From contig CAJLLL010000046.1 in NCBI GenBank assembly GCA_905207485.1, forward strand, positions 1 to 15,774: DNA of 15,774 bases, in the 5' to 3' direction. Below are positions 1 through 7,961 of this stretch, one piece after another. The notes beneath the pieces were generated by a model. It was given only the letters and a program-made list of their open reading frames with translations. It was not told where the DNA came from and searched no databases. The stretch's first letter is position 1, and every line of letters begins with the position of its first letter. The position numbers were made by a program, and so were the translations under genes. Origin of the DNA: an uncultured Phascolarctobacterium sp. (GTDB taxonomy: Bacteria; Bacillota; Negativicutes; Acidaminococcales; Acidaminococcaceae).

Positions 1-183
1 AAAGAAGCCGTTAATATCGGCAAAGCTGCACAAAAAGGCGGCGTAAAAGCCTTTATTTGCCAGGACCGTGCTGAAGCTGCAAAAATTTTAAGCGGCATCG
101 TACGCAATAATGATATAATTTTGCTGAAAGGTTCTCACTCCATGCAGGTAGATGGATTGATTGACCTTGTTTTGAAAAAATAA
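1..183 (+). CDS. murF: MurF, UDP-MurNAc-tripeptide--D-Ala-D-Ala ligase (3' end only)
   Basis: Partial gene: only the last 60 codons are inside the window, in frame 1 up to the TAA at 181-183. The C-terminal peptide has the MurF signature near its end, an LLKGSHSM stretch (residues about 42-49 of the visible part) equivalent to the usual 'D-x-(I/V)-L-(V/L)-K-G-S-x-x-M' motif that closes the C-terminal Mur ligase domain. MurF is the cytoplasmic ATP-dependent ligase that adds the D-Ala-D-Ala dipeptide, made by the ddl product encoded downstream, to the UDP-MurNAc-tripeptide. Its position directly before mraY is the standard dcw order, which supports the call. The N-terminal and central ATPase domains are outside the window. 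Confidence 0.9.
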   Translation, partial: KEAVNIGKAAQKGGVKAFICQDRAEAAKILSGIVRNNDIILLKGSHSMQVDGLIDLVLKK

Positions 184-204
184 TTATGGAGTGTTGAATA
201 ACCT

Positions 205-1179
205 ATGATAATTCTTTTAGGTGCGCTGGTTACGGCATTTGCCGTATGTGCCGTTACCGGCAGCAGCTTTATCTCTCTTTTGCATAAACTTAACTTCGGG
301 CAGAGCATCCGCGAATGCGGCCCCAAAGAACATATGAAAAAAAGCGGCACGCCAACTATGGGCGGCATTATGATGCTGCTGGCGATTGTGGTTGCCGTTG
401 CCGTATGGTGCAATTTTACACCGGCATTATGCATTGCCCTGCTTTTAACATTTGGGCATGCGCTGATTGGCTTTGTGGATGATTACATTAAAGTTGTTAT
501 GAAACGCAACCTTGGCTTAACGGCAGCACAAAAGTTTTTTATGCAGTTCGTTCTGGCAGGTGCGTATGTTTATTATATTGAAACCCATGTGCAGGGCGAT
601 TTGAGCATTGCTGTACCAGGTACGGAATATATACTGCCATTGGGCTGGCTGTACTATGTACTGGTATTTTTACTGCTTGTTGGCACTACTAATGCCGTTA
701 ATCTTACAGATGGGCTTGACGGACTTGCTGCAAGCGTTACAGTGCCTGTAACTGTTGCTTATGCTTTTATTGCTTATAATACCGGGCATTTTGATTTAAG
801 TGTTTTTGCGCTGGCAATTACCGGCGCCTGCCTTGGCTTTTTATTGTTTAACCATTATCCTGCCAAAGTATTTATGGGAGATACAGGTTCGCTTGCCATT
901 GGCGGCGGCGTTGCATCACTGGCATTATTAACGCATACAGAACTTTTGCTGGTAATTTTGGGTGGTATTTACGTTGTGGAAGCAACTTCTGTTATCATGC
1001 AGGTTAGTTATTTTCGCCTTACCGGCGGCAAACGTATTTTCCGCATGACGCCTATTCATCATCATTTTGAACTTGGCGGCTGGAAAGAAACCAAAATAGT
1101 TAAACGCTTTTTTGCGGCAAGTTGCCTGTTATGCGTAGTTGGCGTTATGCTTTGGCTTAACGGAAACGGAGGATTTTAA
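205..1179 (+). CDS. mraY: MraY, phospho-N-acetylmuramoyl-pentapeptide transferase
   Basis: Integral membrane enzyme that transfers phospho-MurNAc-pentapeptide from UDP to undecaprenyl phosphate, making lipid I on the inner face of the membrane. The 324 residues match the usual Bacillota length, with about ten hydrophobic helices. The family motifs are all visible: the Asp-Asp pair in FVDDYIK (D92, D93), NLTDGLDG at 166-173, the GDTGSL loop with catalytic Asp at 226, and the HHHFELGG histidine motif at 285-292. The ATG at 205 follows a GGAG at 188-191 at a rather long spacing of 13 nt. There is no earlier in-frame start after the murF stop 21 nt upstream. Fully standard; the next gene, murD, begins 2 nt after its stop. 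Confidence 0.97.
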   Translation: MIILLGALVTAFAVCAVTGSSFISLLHKLNFGQSIRECGPKEHMKKSGTPTMGGIMMLLAIVVAVAVWCNFTPALCIALLLTFGHALIGFVDDYIKVVMKRNLGLTAAQKFFMQFVLAGAYVYYIETHVQGDLSIAVPGTEYILPLGWLYYVLVFLLLVGTTNAVNLTDGLDGLAASVTVPVTVAYAFIAYNTGHFDLSVFALAITGACLGFLLFNHYPAKVFMGDTGSLAIGGGVASLALLTHTELLLVILGGIYVVEATSVIMQVSYFRLTGGKRIFRMTPIHHHFELGGWKETKIVKRFFAASCLLCVVGVMLWLNGNGGF

Positions 1180-1181
1180 TT

Positions 1182-2546
1182 TTGGATAAAGCTGTACTTG
1201 TTTATGGCATCGGCATCAGCGGCTGCGGCGCAGCGGATATTTTAGCACGCCATGGCGAACGCGTGCTGCTTTATAACGATGCTGAACATGAAGTTGAAGC
1301 AGATTTAAAGAAACTGCTTGCAGAAAATGGCGGCCGTATTGTAATAGGCGGTTGGGAAACTTTACTTGATGATGTAAAGGAAGTTATTCTTTCTCCCGGC
1401 ATTAGTATGGAAACGCCGCTGGTTAAGGAGGCTGTTGGCCGCGGCATTAATGTTACTGGCGAAGCGGAACTTGCTTACCGCAACTATAAAGGGCGCATTG
1501 TTGGCATTACAGGTACCAACGGTAAAACTACAACTACTATGCTTATCGGCGAAATGCTGGCGACTTTGCCGTGCGTAACTAAAGTAGGCGGCAATATTGG
1601 CATGGCATTGACCAAAGAAGTGGAAACAATGCCTGAAAATTCCTGGCTTGCAGCAGAACTTTCCAGTTATCAGCTTGAAACTATTCAAAATTTCCGTGCG
1701 CATATTGCTGTTATTTTAAATCTTACGCCCGACCATTTAACACGCCATCATACCATGGAGGCCTATGGCGCGGCGAAATGCAATATTTTTAAAAACCAGC
1801 ATCCGGAAGATATTACCTTACTTAATTTTGATGACCCTGTTGTTAAAAGCTGGGGCGGTCTGGTGCCTGGCAGATTATGCTGGTTCAGCCGCAGAGAAAT
1901 TTTGCCGCAGGGCATTTATATGGAAAACGGCAATTTTGTAATAGCCTGGAATGATGTAAAAGAAGTTATCTGCAGCAAAAAAGATTTGCAGATTTTTGGC
2001 GGACATAACGAGGAAAATGTTTTGGCAGCCATTGGCGCGGCATTTTTTGCAGGCGTTGAGCCGTGCAATATAGCAGAAGTGCTGAAAAACTTTAAAGGCG
2101 TGGAACACCGCATTGAATATACTGCTACTATTAACGGCGTTCCTTATTATAACGATTCCAAAGCGACTAATACTGATTCTGCTATTAAAGCATTAGAGGC
2201 TTTTGAAAATGGGCATTTGATTTTAATTGCCGGCGGTACGGATAAACTGACTCCGCTTGAAGAAATGATGGCGCTTGTAAAAATAAAAGTTGATACTTTG
2301 ATTTTGCTTGGCGAAGCAGCAGACCGTTTTAATGAAGCGGCAGTTAAGGCGGGTGTTGCCGATATCCGCAGAGTAGGCTCCATGCGCGAAGCTGTGTATC
2401 TGGCGCACGAAATTGCAGAGGCTCCGCAGACGGTTTTGTTATCGCCAGCATGTTCATCGTTTGATATGTTTACCGGCTTTCCGCAGCGCGGACGCTGTTT
2501 TAAAGAATTAGTTGCAGAAATTGCGGCTAAGGAGGAACAAAAGTGA
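1182..2546 (+). CDS. murD: MurD, UDP-MurNAc-L-alanine--D-glutamate ligase
   Basis: Cytoplasmic Mur ligase that adds D-Glu to UDP-MurNAc-L-Ala. The 454 residues show the family layout: an N-terminal Rossmann UDP-binding domain, the P-loop GTNGKTTT at 111-118, SSYQLE at 161-166, LNLTPDHLTRH at 179-189, a Lys at 199 in the position of the carbamylated lysine, and the C-terminal signatures YNDSKATN (323-330), GGTDK (351-355) and LSPACSSFDMF (420-430). Translation most likely starts at the TTG at 1182, because a perfect GGAGG (1168-1172) lies 9 nt upstream and the residues from there (MDKAVLVYG) fit the start of the first beta strand. Its 3' end overlaps the murG start by 4 nt (GTGA), indicating translational coupling. 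No ftsW gene follows it, unlike many dcw clusters. Confidence 0.97.
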   Translation: MDKAVLVYGIGISGCGAADILARHGERVLLYNDAEHEVEADLKKLLAENGGRIVIGGWETLLDDVKEVILSPGISMETPLVKEAVGRGINVTGEAELAYRNYKGRIVGITGTNGKTTTTMLIGEMLATLPCVTKVGGNIGMALTKEVETMPENSWLAAELSSYQLETIQNFRAHIAVILNLTPDHLTRHHTMEAYGAAKCNIFKNQHPEDITLLNFDDPVVKSWGGLVPGRLCWFSRREILPQGIYMENGNFVIAWNDVKEVICSKKDLQIFGGHNEENVLAAIGAAFFAGVEPCNIAEVLKNFKGVEHRIEYTATINGVPYYNDSKATNTDSAIKALEAFENGHLILIAGGTDKLTPLEEMMALVKIKVDTLILLGEAADRFNEAAVKAGVADIRRVGSMREAVYLAHEIAEAPQTVLLSPACSSFDMFTGFPQRGRCFKELVAEIAAKEEQK

Positions 2547-3646
2547 AAGTAATACTTTCTGGCGGTGGTACAGGAGGGCATATTTACCCGGCGCTTACCA
2601 TTGCCGACCAGATAAAGAAGCTGCGCCCGGATGCTGAAATTGTGTTTGTTGGTACGCAGCAGGGCCTGGAAAAAAATATTATTCCGCGTTACGGCTACCC
2701 TTTGCGCTATATTGAAATTGCCGGTTTTAAGCGCAGTTTAAGCCTTGATACACTGCGCAGCTTTGCCAAACTGTTTACAGGGCTTGCAGGGGCCAACAGG
2801 CTTATAGGTGAGATTAAACCGGATTTGGTTATAGGCACAGGCGGCTATGTTTGCGGGCCGATAGTTTTATTGGCGGCATTACGCGGCATACCAACGGCAA
2901 TACAGGAACAAAACGCTATGCCGGGCGTAACAAATAAAATACTGGCCCGGTTTGTAAAAAAAGTATTTCTAGGTTACCATGAGGCGGAAAAATATTTTGC
3001 AGGCAAATCGCAGAAGGTTTATACCGGAAATCCTATCCGTGTAGAAATTCTATCGAATAAGCGCAATGAAGCAGTTAAATTTTTCGGACTGGATGCAGAA
3101 AAGAAAACAATTTTGGTATCCGGCGGCAGCCGCGGCGCCCAAAGCATAAACAGGGCGATGCTTTATGTTGAAGAAGCGTTGAGCGGCAGGCACGATGTGC
3201 AGATTCTGCATGCTACCGGCGAAGCCAATTATGATGCATATATGAAGGAGCTTAATAAAAAAGGTCCTCTTGAAGATAATATAATTGTTAAACCGTATTT
3301 GCATGATATGCCTATGGCATTGGCAGCAGCAGATTTAGCTGTATTCCGAGCCGGCGCTATCGGGCTGGCGGAACTTACGGCAAAGGGAATACCTTCTGTT
3401 TTAATTCCGTACCCTTATGCAACGGCAAACCATCAGGAGTTTAATGCACGCGCTGTGGAAGCGTCAGGTGCGGCTAAAGTTATTTTGGATAAAGAACTGA
3501 CAGGAGAAAAACTGTTGGAAGAAATAGAGCATTTGCTGATACGCAGCGAAGAATTGCAGCAGATGAAAAAAGCTGCCAAAAGCCTCGGACGGCCCGGCGC
3601 TGCCCAAGAAATTGCGCAGCAGGCTTTGCAGCTTGTAAAAAACTGA
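2543..3646 (+). CDS. murG: MurG, UDP-GlcNAc:lipid I N-acetylglucosamine transferase
   Basis: Peripheral membrane GT-B (GT28) glycosyltransferase that adds GlcNAc to lipid I to give lipid II. The 367 residues are normal length. Motifs seen: the glycine-rich loop GGGTGGH at 7-13 near the N-terminus, TGGYVCGP around 99-106, QEQNAMPG at 121-128, GGSRGAQ at 194-200 at the start of the nucleotide-binding C-terminal domain, and the donor-binding stretch RAGAIGLAEL (269-278) with NHQEFNA at 296-302. The start is the GTG at 2543, overlapping the murD stop as GTGA, with a strong AAGGAGG at 2529-2535. It is followed after 15 nt by murC, so there is no murB or ftsW in between. Confidence 0.97.
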   Translation: MKVILSGGGTGGHIYPALTIADQIKKLRPDAEIVFVGTQQGLEKNIIPRYGYPLRYIEIAGFKRSLSLDTLRSFAKLFTGLAGANRLIGEIKPDLVIGTGGYVCGPIVLLAALRGIPTAIQEQNAMPGVTNKILARFVKKVFLGYHEAEKYFAGKSQKVYTGNPIRVEILSNKRNEAVKFFGLDAEKKTILVSGGSRGAQSINRAMLYVEEALSGRHDVQILHATGEANYDAYMKELNKKGPLEDNIIVKPYLHDMPMALAAADLAVFRAGAIGLAELTAKGIPSVLIPYPYATANHQEFNARAVEASGAAKVILDKELTGEKLLEEIEHLLIRSEELQQMKKAAKSLGRPGAAQEIAQQALQLVKN

Positions 3647-3661
3647 CAGAGGAGGATTTTA

Positions 3662-5050
3662 ATGCTTTCGGGAATACACAATATACATTTTATTGGTATC
3701 GGCGGCGCAGGAATGAGCGCTTTGGCGCATGTTCTGTGTGAACGCGGTTTTCACGTTACCGGTTCGGATAAAAATACCGGCGGCGTATGCGAAAAGCTGA
3801 AAGCTTTGGGCGCAGTTGTTTACCAGGGGCATGCGGCGCAGCAGGTACAGGGAGCGGATGCGGTTGTTATTTCTTCTGCCATTCATCCGGATAACTGCGA
3901 ACTTGTAGCTGCCAAAGAACAAGGCATCCGCATTATGCACCGCTCTGATGTTCTGGCAGAACTGATAAACCATGCAGACGGAGTGGCAGTTGCGGGAGCA
4001 CACGGCAAAACCACTACCAGCGCCATGTTAAGCTGCATTGCTGCTCAAAGCGGCATTGACCCGACTATTGTCATTGGCGGTGAAGTAACAAGTTTGGGTG
4101 GCAATGCCCGCAGCGGCAACGGCCGTTATGTTGTAGCCGAAGCTGATGAGAGCGATGGTTCGTTTTTAAAATTCTATCCGCTGTATGCGCTTGTTACTAA
4201 TATTGAAAATGACCATATGGACCATTATGGCAGCGAAGAAAATATTTATGCGGCCTTTAAGCAATTTGTCGGCAGCGTAAGAAAAGGCGGCGCGGCAGTG
4301 CTGTGCATGGACAATGCAAAGCTCCGCCGTTTGGCACAGGAAACGCAAACCCGCGTTATAAGCTACGGCATTGATAATGAAGCTGCTGATTATGTAGCTA
4401 AAGATGTAGTGTATCATACCGGCGGCACAGATTATAAAGTTTATAAAAACGGCAGCCTGTTTGCCGAGGTACAGCTTATTGTACCTGGCAGGCATAATGT
4501 GCTTAACTCTTTGGGGGCACTGGCTTGTGCCATTGAAATGGGCATAAGTCTGGATTGCATTTTAGCTGCGCTGAAAGAATTTACCGGCGCGCACCGCCGT
4601 TTTGAAACCAAAGGCAGAGTTAATGGCGTGTGGGTTGTTGATGACTACGCGCATCATCCGACAGAAATAGGCGTTACTTTAAAGGCTGCGCTGCAAACAG
4701 GACCCAGGCGTTTAATCTGCGTTTTTCAGCCGCACCGCTACACGCGCACACAGCTTTTGTTTGATGAATTCTGTGCATGTTTTAAAGGATGCGATAAGCT
4801 TATAGTAACCGATATTTACGCAGCAAGCGAAGACCCTATCGAAGGCATTAACAGCGCCAAACTTGCCGAAGGCATAAAGAAGGTAAGCAGCATTGATGTT
4901 GAATATGTGCCTGCGCTTGGCGATATTGAAACTTATCTTGCAAAAAATGCCCAAAGCGGTGATTTGATTATGACTATCGGCGCGGGCGATGTATATAAAG
5001 TTGGCGAAGCATTAGTAACCGATTTGCAAAGGAGCAAAGAAAATGTTTGA
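3662..5050 (+). CDS. murC: MurC, UDP-N-acetylmuramate--L-alanine ligase
   Basis: First Mur ligase of the pathway; it adds L-Ala to UDP-MurNAc using ATP in the cytoplasm. The 462 residues carry an N-terminal IGIGGAGMS nucleotide-binding loop (11-19), the ATP P-loop GAHGKTTTS at 112-120, EADESDGSF at 160-168, NIENDHMDHYG at 180-190, and the C-terminal VDDYAHHPTEI and FQPHRYTRT motifs that mark MurC among the Mur ligases. The ATG at 3662 has a GGAGG (3651-3655) 6 nt upstream. The gene overlaps the ddl start by 8 nt. In many Bacillota murB follows or is near murC; here ddl takes that place. Confidence 0.97.
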   Translation: MLSGIHNIHFIGIGGAGMSALAHVLCERGFHVTGSDKNTGGVCEKLKALGAVVYQGHAAQQVQGADAVVISSAIHPDNCELVAAKEQGIRIMHRSDVLAELINHADGVAVAGAHGKTTTSAMLSCIAAQSGIDPTIVIGGEVTSLGGNARSGNGRYVVAEADESDGSFLKFYPLYALVTNIENDHMDHYGSEENIYAAFKQFVGSVRKGGAAVLCMDNAKLRRLAQETQTRVISYGIDNEAADYVAKDVVYHTGGTDYKVYKNGSLFAEVQLIVPGRHNVLNSLGALACAIEMGISLDCILAALKEFTGAHRRFETKGRVNGVWVVDDYAHHPTEIGVTLKAALQTGPRRLICVFQPHRYTRTQLLFDEFCACFKGCDKLIVTDIYAASEDPIEGINSAKLAEGIKKVSSIDVEYVPALGDIETYLAKNAQSGDLIMTIGAGDVYKVGEALVTDLQRSKENV

Positions 5051-5987
5051 TAAAAATCAGGTTGTTGCAGTTGTTATGGGCGGTCCGTCCGCAGAAAGAG
5101 AAGTATCTTTAAACACCGGCGCAGCTATTGCCAAAGCGTTAAGGGAAGCCGGTTATACAAACGTTGCTGAAATTGACCTTGACCCGCATAATTTTGCCAA
5201 ACAGCTTGCAGATTGCAAGGCGGAAGTTGTATTTAACGCAGTGCATGGGCTTTACGGCGAAGACGGACGTTTGCAGACGCTTTTGGAAATAAACGGCATA
5301 CCGTATACCGGCAGCGGCATGATTGCCAGTGTTGTATGCATGGATAAAGTGCTTACTAAACGTATTCTGCGCGACGCAGGCATACCGACGCCTGAATGCC
5401 TTATTTTAAACAGCAGGGAAACCGGCATTAAAGAAAAAATTATGCAGAAATTCAGCCTTCCGGTAGTTGTAAAACCTGCCAGCCAGGGAAGCAGCATTGG
5501 CGTGGAAATTGTTAAAGAAGAAGCTCAGCTTGATGAAGCGCTGGCAAATGCTTTTAAATATTGCCGCGATATTTTGGTGGAAAAATTTGTTGACGGCTGG
5601 GAACTGACTGTTTCCATGATGCAGAAAGACGGCGAAGCAGTAGCGCTGCCTGTAATTCATATTGCTCCGCATTCCGGCACTTATGATTACCATTCCAAAT
5701 ACACCAAGGGCGCAACAGAATACATCTGCCCGGCAGATTTGGATGAAGTTACTACTAAAAAAGTACAGGAAATAGCAAAACAGGCTTATGAAGTATTGGG
5801 CTGCAGCGGTGTTGCGCGTGCGGATGTAATGCTTGACGGCAATGGCAACGGCTATGTGCTTGAAATCAATACAGTTCCCGGTATGACTGCAACCAGCCTT
5901 GTTCCTAAAGCAGCTGCGGCAGCCGGAATTACTTTCCCGGAATTATGTGATATTATTTTGCAATCCGCATCGCTTGATAATAAATAA
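5043..5987 (+). CDS. ddl: Ddl, D-alanine--D-alanine ligase
   Basis: ATP-grasp ligase that joins two D-Ala residues to make the dipeptide used by MurF. The 314 residues are close to the short DdlB-type length. Visible motifs: GGPSAEREVSL at 13-23 with the substrate-binding Glu at 18, HGLYGEDG at 68-75, the flexible Ser loop PASQGSSIGV at 145-154, the Tyr-containing omega-loop GTYDYHSKY at 212-220, and the metal-binding EINTVPGMT at 274-282. The Tyr in the omega loop, rather than Phe, fits D-Ala-D-Ala and not D-Ala-D-Lac specificity (known for the family; applied here by inference). The start is the ATG at 5043, inside the end of murC, after AAAGGAGC at 5027-5034. Confidence 0.97.
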   Translation: MFDKNQVVAVVMGGPSAEREVSLNTGAAIAKALREAGYTNVAEIDLDPHNFAKQLADCKAEVVFNAVHGLYGEDGRLQTLLEINGIPYTGSGMIASVVCMDKVLTKRILRDAGIPTPECLILNSRETGIKEKIMQKFSLPVVVKPASQGSSIGVEIVKEEAQLDEALANAFKYCRDILVEKFVDGWELTVSMMQKDGEAVALPVIHIAPHSGTYDYHSKYTKGATEYICPADLDEVTTKKVQEIAKQAYEVLGCSGVARADVMLDGNGNGYVLEINTVPGMTATSLVPKAAAAAGITFPELCDIILQSASLDNK

Positions 5988-6018
5988 TTACTAATGAATT
6001 TTAGCGAGGTGTAAAAAG

Positions 6019-6786
6019 GTGCAATCGACACGCGAACGTTTAAGACAAAACCGTAAAAAGCGGCGCTTGCGCCTTTTGCGCCTGTTTTTTATTACAATAT
6101 TGATTTTTGGTGGAATTTTTGGTGCTTACAAATGGGTTACCGCACCCGGAACCGCTTTCGGCAATATTGTTATTGAAGGCACAAACAAGCTGACTGATGA
6201 CGATATTTTAAAAATGTGCGGTACGCAAAAGCCGGTTAATTTATTTGTTATTTCGCCTTCAGACGTAAAAAAAGCCATTGTAAATGATGTGCGTTTTGAA
6301 GCGGCAGAAACAGAATATTTGTGGCCGGGCGTGCTTGCTATCCGCGTAAAAGAACGTATACCGGCGCTGTATATCGCCTGCTCTTATAAAAGCTACGCGC
6401 AGGTTGATTACAACGGTTTTGTAATGGATGTCAGCGATGGCATAAAAGATGCCGATGCGCCGATACTTTCCGGTGTTGTTACCGGCAATATCTTTTTTGG
6501 CGATACTATCAAAGAAAAAAATGTACTTGCAATTTTAAATTTTTTAAGCAAACTGGATAAAGATGTTATCAACTCAATATCTGAAATTGCCGTTGACGGT
6601 GAAAATAACGTAAAATTTAACTTAAGCTATGGCTATCCGATTCTTTTAGGCAATGCAGATAAGCTTGCGGATAAGCTTGATGTTTTTATTACGGTTTTTA
6701 ATGATATAAAAACAAAAAATATTAGGGCGGAATATATTGACTTAACCTTCGCAAAGCCTTATATTAAGTTAAGACAGAAAGCCTGA
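6019..6786 (+). CDS. ftsQ: FtsQ/DivIB cell division protein
   Basis: Bitopic divisome protein that scaffolds the FtsL/FtsB (DivIC) complex and regulates septal peptidoglycan synthesis. The 255 residues have the expected build: a short, very basic cytoplasmic tail (residues 1-21, rich in Arg and Lys), one membrane helix (about 21-40), then a POTRA domain starting with FGNIVIEGTNKLTDDDI (47-63) and continuing to about 115, then a beta domain. The POTRA pattern 'V-x-G-x-x-x-(L/V)-(S/T)-x-x-x-(I/V)' is clear. The GTG at 6019 is chosen because GAGGTG (6006-6011) sits 7 nt upstream and it gives a complete basic tail. It lies 31 nt after ddl, as in proteobacterial ddlB-ftsQ order. Confidence 0.92.
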   Translation: MQSTRERLRQNRKKRRLRLLRLFFITILIFGGIFGAYKWVTAPGTAFGNIVIEGTNKLTDDDILKMCGTQKPVNLFVISPSDVKKAIVNDVRFEAAETEYLWPGVLAIRVKERIPALYIACSYKSYAQVDYNGFVMDVSDGIKDADAPILSGVVTGNIFFGDTIKEKNVLAILNFLSKLDKDVINSISEIAVDGENNVKFNLSYGYPILLGNADKLADKLDVFITVFNDIKTKNIRAEYIDLTFAKPYIKLRQKA

Positions 6787-6812
6787 TATTTTTGAAAGGA
6801 TTTTAAAAACTT

Positions 6813-7529
6813 ATGATAGCAAATAAACATGCCAAAATAATGCTGCTGCTGGTATTTGCAGTATTGGGTTTTATGCTGGCAACGCAGATTAAAACAACCG
6901 AAAGGCAAAAAAGCATAAATTTTCAGCGCGCTGAAGAACTTACGGAACGCCTGCGTGTTGTTGAACAGCAGCGTGATGACCTTGCTAAAGAGGTTGAACG
7001 TTTGCAGTCGATGGATGACAGCGATGAAGTTTTGGAAAACGAGGTGGAACGCCTGCGTGAGTTTGCCGGTGAAGTTGCTCTTGAAGGCAAAGGCATACAG
7101 CTTATACTGGATGATAGTAAAGTAACGGCGCAAGTTGGCGAAAATCCCAATCTGTATATCATTCATGATGATGATTTGCTGCGTGTTATTAATGAGCTGC
7201 GGGCAGCAGGCGCAGAAGCAATTTCCATTAACGGTGAGCGCCTGGTATCTACCAGTGAAATACGCTGCGCAGGGCCGACGCTTTCCGTAAACAACAACCG
7301 TTCGGCACCGCCATACGTTATTTTGGCAATCGGCAATCCGGCTAATCTTTCCAGTGCCCTTAAATTAAGGGGCGGTGTGCTTGATACCTTTAAATTCTGG
7401 GGAATTCAGGCCGACTTAACCCAGCCGGAAGTTGTAAAAATACCGGCGTTTAAAGGCCGCAGGACTTTTGAATATGCACAGGCAGTACCCGATGAGCATA
7501 ATGATGCTGCAAAGGAGGGTGAAAAATAA
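6813..7529 (+). CDS. DUF881 family protein (YlxW/YlxX-like)
   Basis: Membrane-anchored protein of the DUF881 family, found beside divIB and sbp in the dcw clusters of many Gram-positive lineages. Its biochemical role is unknown. The 238 residues begin with one membrane helix (about 8-25), followed by a charged heptad-like segment (about 33-85) likely to be a coiled coil, then the extracytoplasmic DUF881 domain. Signature stretches are LILDDS (97-102), HDDDLLRVINELRAAGAEA (118-136), ISINGERLVSTSEIRCAGP (137-155) and APPYVILAIG (165-174). The ATG at 6813 follows GAAAGGA at 6794-6800, spaced 12 nt. Its stop codon shares one base with the sbp start, so the two genes are coupled. A link to division comes only from context. 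Confidence 0.88.
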   Translation: MIANKHAKIMLLLVFAVLGFMLATQIKTTERQKSINFQRAEELTERLRVVEQQRDDLAKEVERLQSMDDSDEVLENEVERLREFAGEVALEGKGIQLILDDSKVTAQVGENPNLYIIHDDDLLRVINELRAAGAEAISINGERLVSTSEIRCAGPTLSVNNNRSAPPYVILAIGNPANLSSALKLRGGVLDTFKFWGIQADLTQPEVVKIPAFKGRRTFEYAQAVPDEHNDAAKEGEK

Positions 7530-7858
7530 TGCTGTACGCACTTGCCGGTATTGTTATCGGCTTTATTGCCGGATGGTATTTTCCTCTGCACCTTCCGCTT
7601 GAATATGCACGGTTGTTGTCTGTATCGCTGATGGCGGCGCTTGATACTGTTTTTGGCGGCATGCGTTCCAGTATGGAAGGCAAATATGATAACACCGTAT
7701 TTATTACAGGATTTTTTACCAATGCGGTATTAGCTGCATTTTTGTGCTATTCCGGTATTTTGCTGGGCATAGATTTATATCTGGTGGGCATTTTGATTTT
7801 CGGCATGCGTATTTTTAATAACCTTGCCGCAATCCGCCATTTATTTCTTAAAAAGTAA
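7529..7858 (+). CDS. sbp: Sbp, small basic membrane protein (DUF1290)
   Basis: Small integral membrane protein of 109 residues matching the 'small basic protein' family (DUF1290) that in Bacillus lies just before ftsA-ftsZ. The function is unknown. About four hydrophobic segments are visible (near 2-20, 27-42, 54-76 and 80-98). Family signatures are FGGMRSSMEGKYDN at 42-55, GFFTNAVLAAFL at 61-72, LGIDLYL around 79-85 and FGMRIFNNLAAIRHL at 91-105. The TAATG junction with the DUF881 gene and AAGGAGGG at 7512-7519 support the ATG at 7529. Here it is followed directly by ftsZ, after 103 nt, with no ftsA. Confidence 0.88.
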   Translation: MLYALAGIVIGFIAGWYFPLHLPLEYARLLSVSLMAALDTVFGGMRSSMEGKYDNTVFITGFFTNAVLAAFLCYSGILLGIDLYLVGILIFGMRIFNNLAAIRHLFLKK

Positions 7859-7872
7859 AAAATTTTTACAGC

Positions 7873-7895
7873 CAGGCAGGAAAAAATACTGCCTG
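7873..7895. other. Hairpin in the sbp-ftsZ gap
   Basis: The 103-nt gap between sbp and ftsZ holds a perfect 7-bp inverted repeat, CAGGCAG at 7873-7879 and CTGCCTG at 7889-7895, with a 9-nt A-rich loop. No T run follows on the + strand, so it does not look like a standard terminator in the direction of transcription. It may be a processing, stability or attenuation site that sets FtsZ level, or a weak terminator on the other strand. The rest of the gap is AT-rich and holds no convincing -35/-10 pair. Confidence 0.45.
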
Positions 7896-7961
7896 CGTTG
7901 AATATTATCTTGATATTTTTGTGATGGAATTTACCCAACTTATTAAGGGGGAATATAAATA

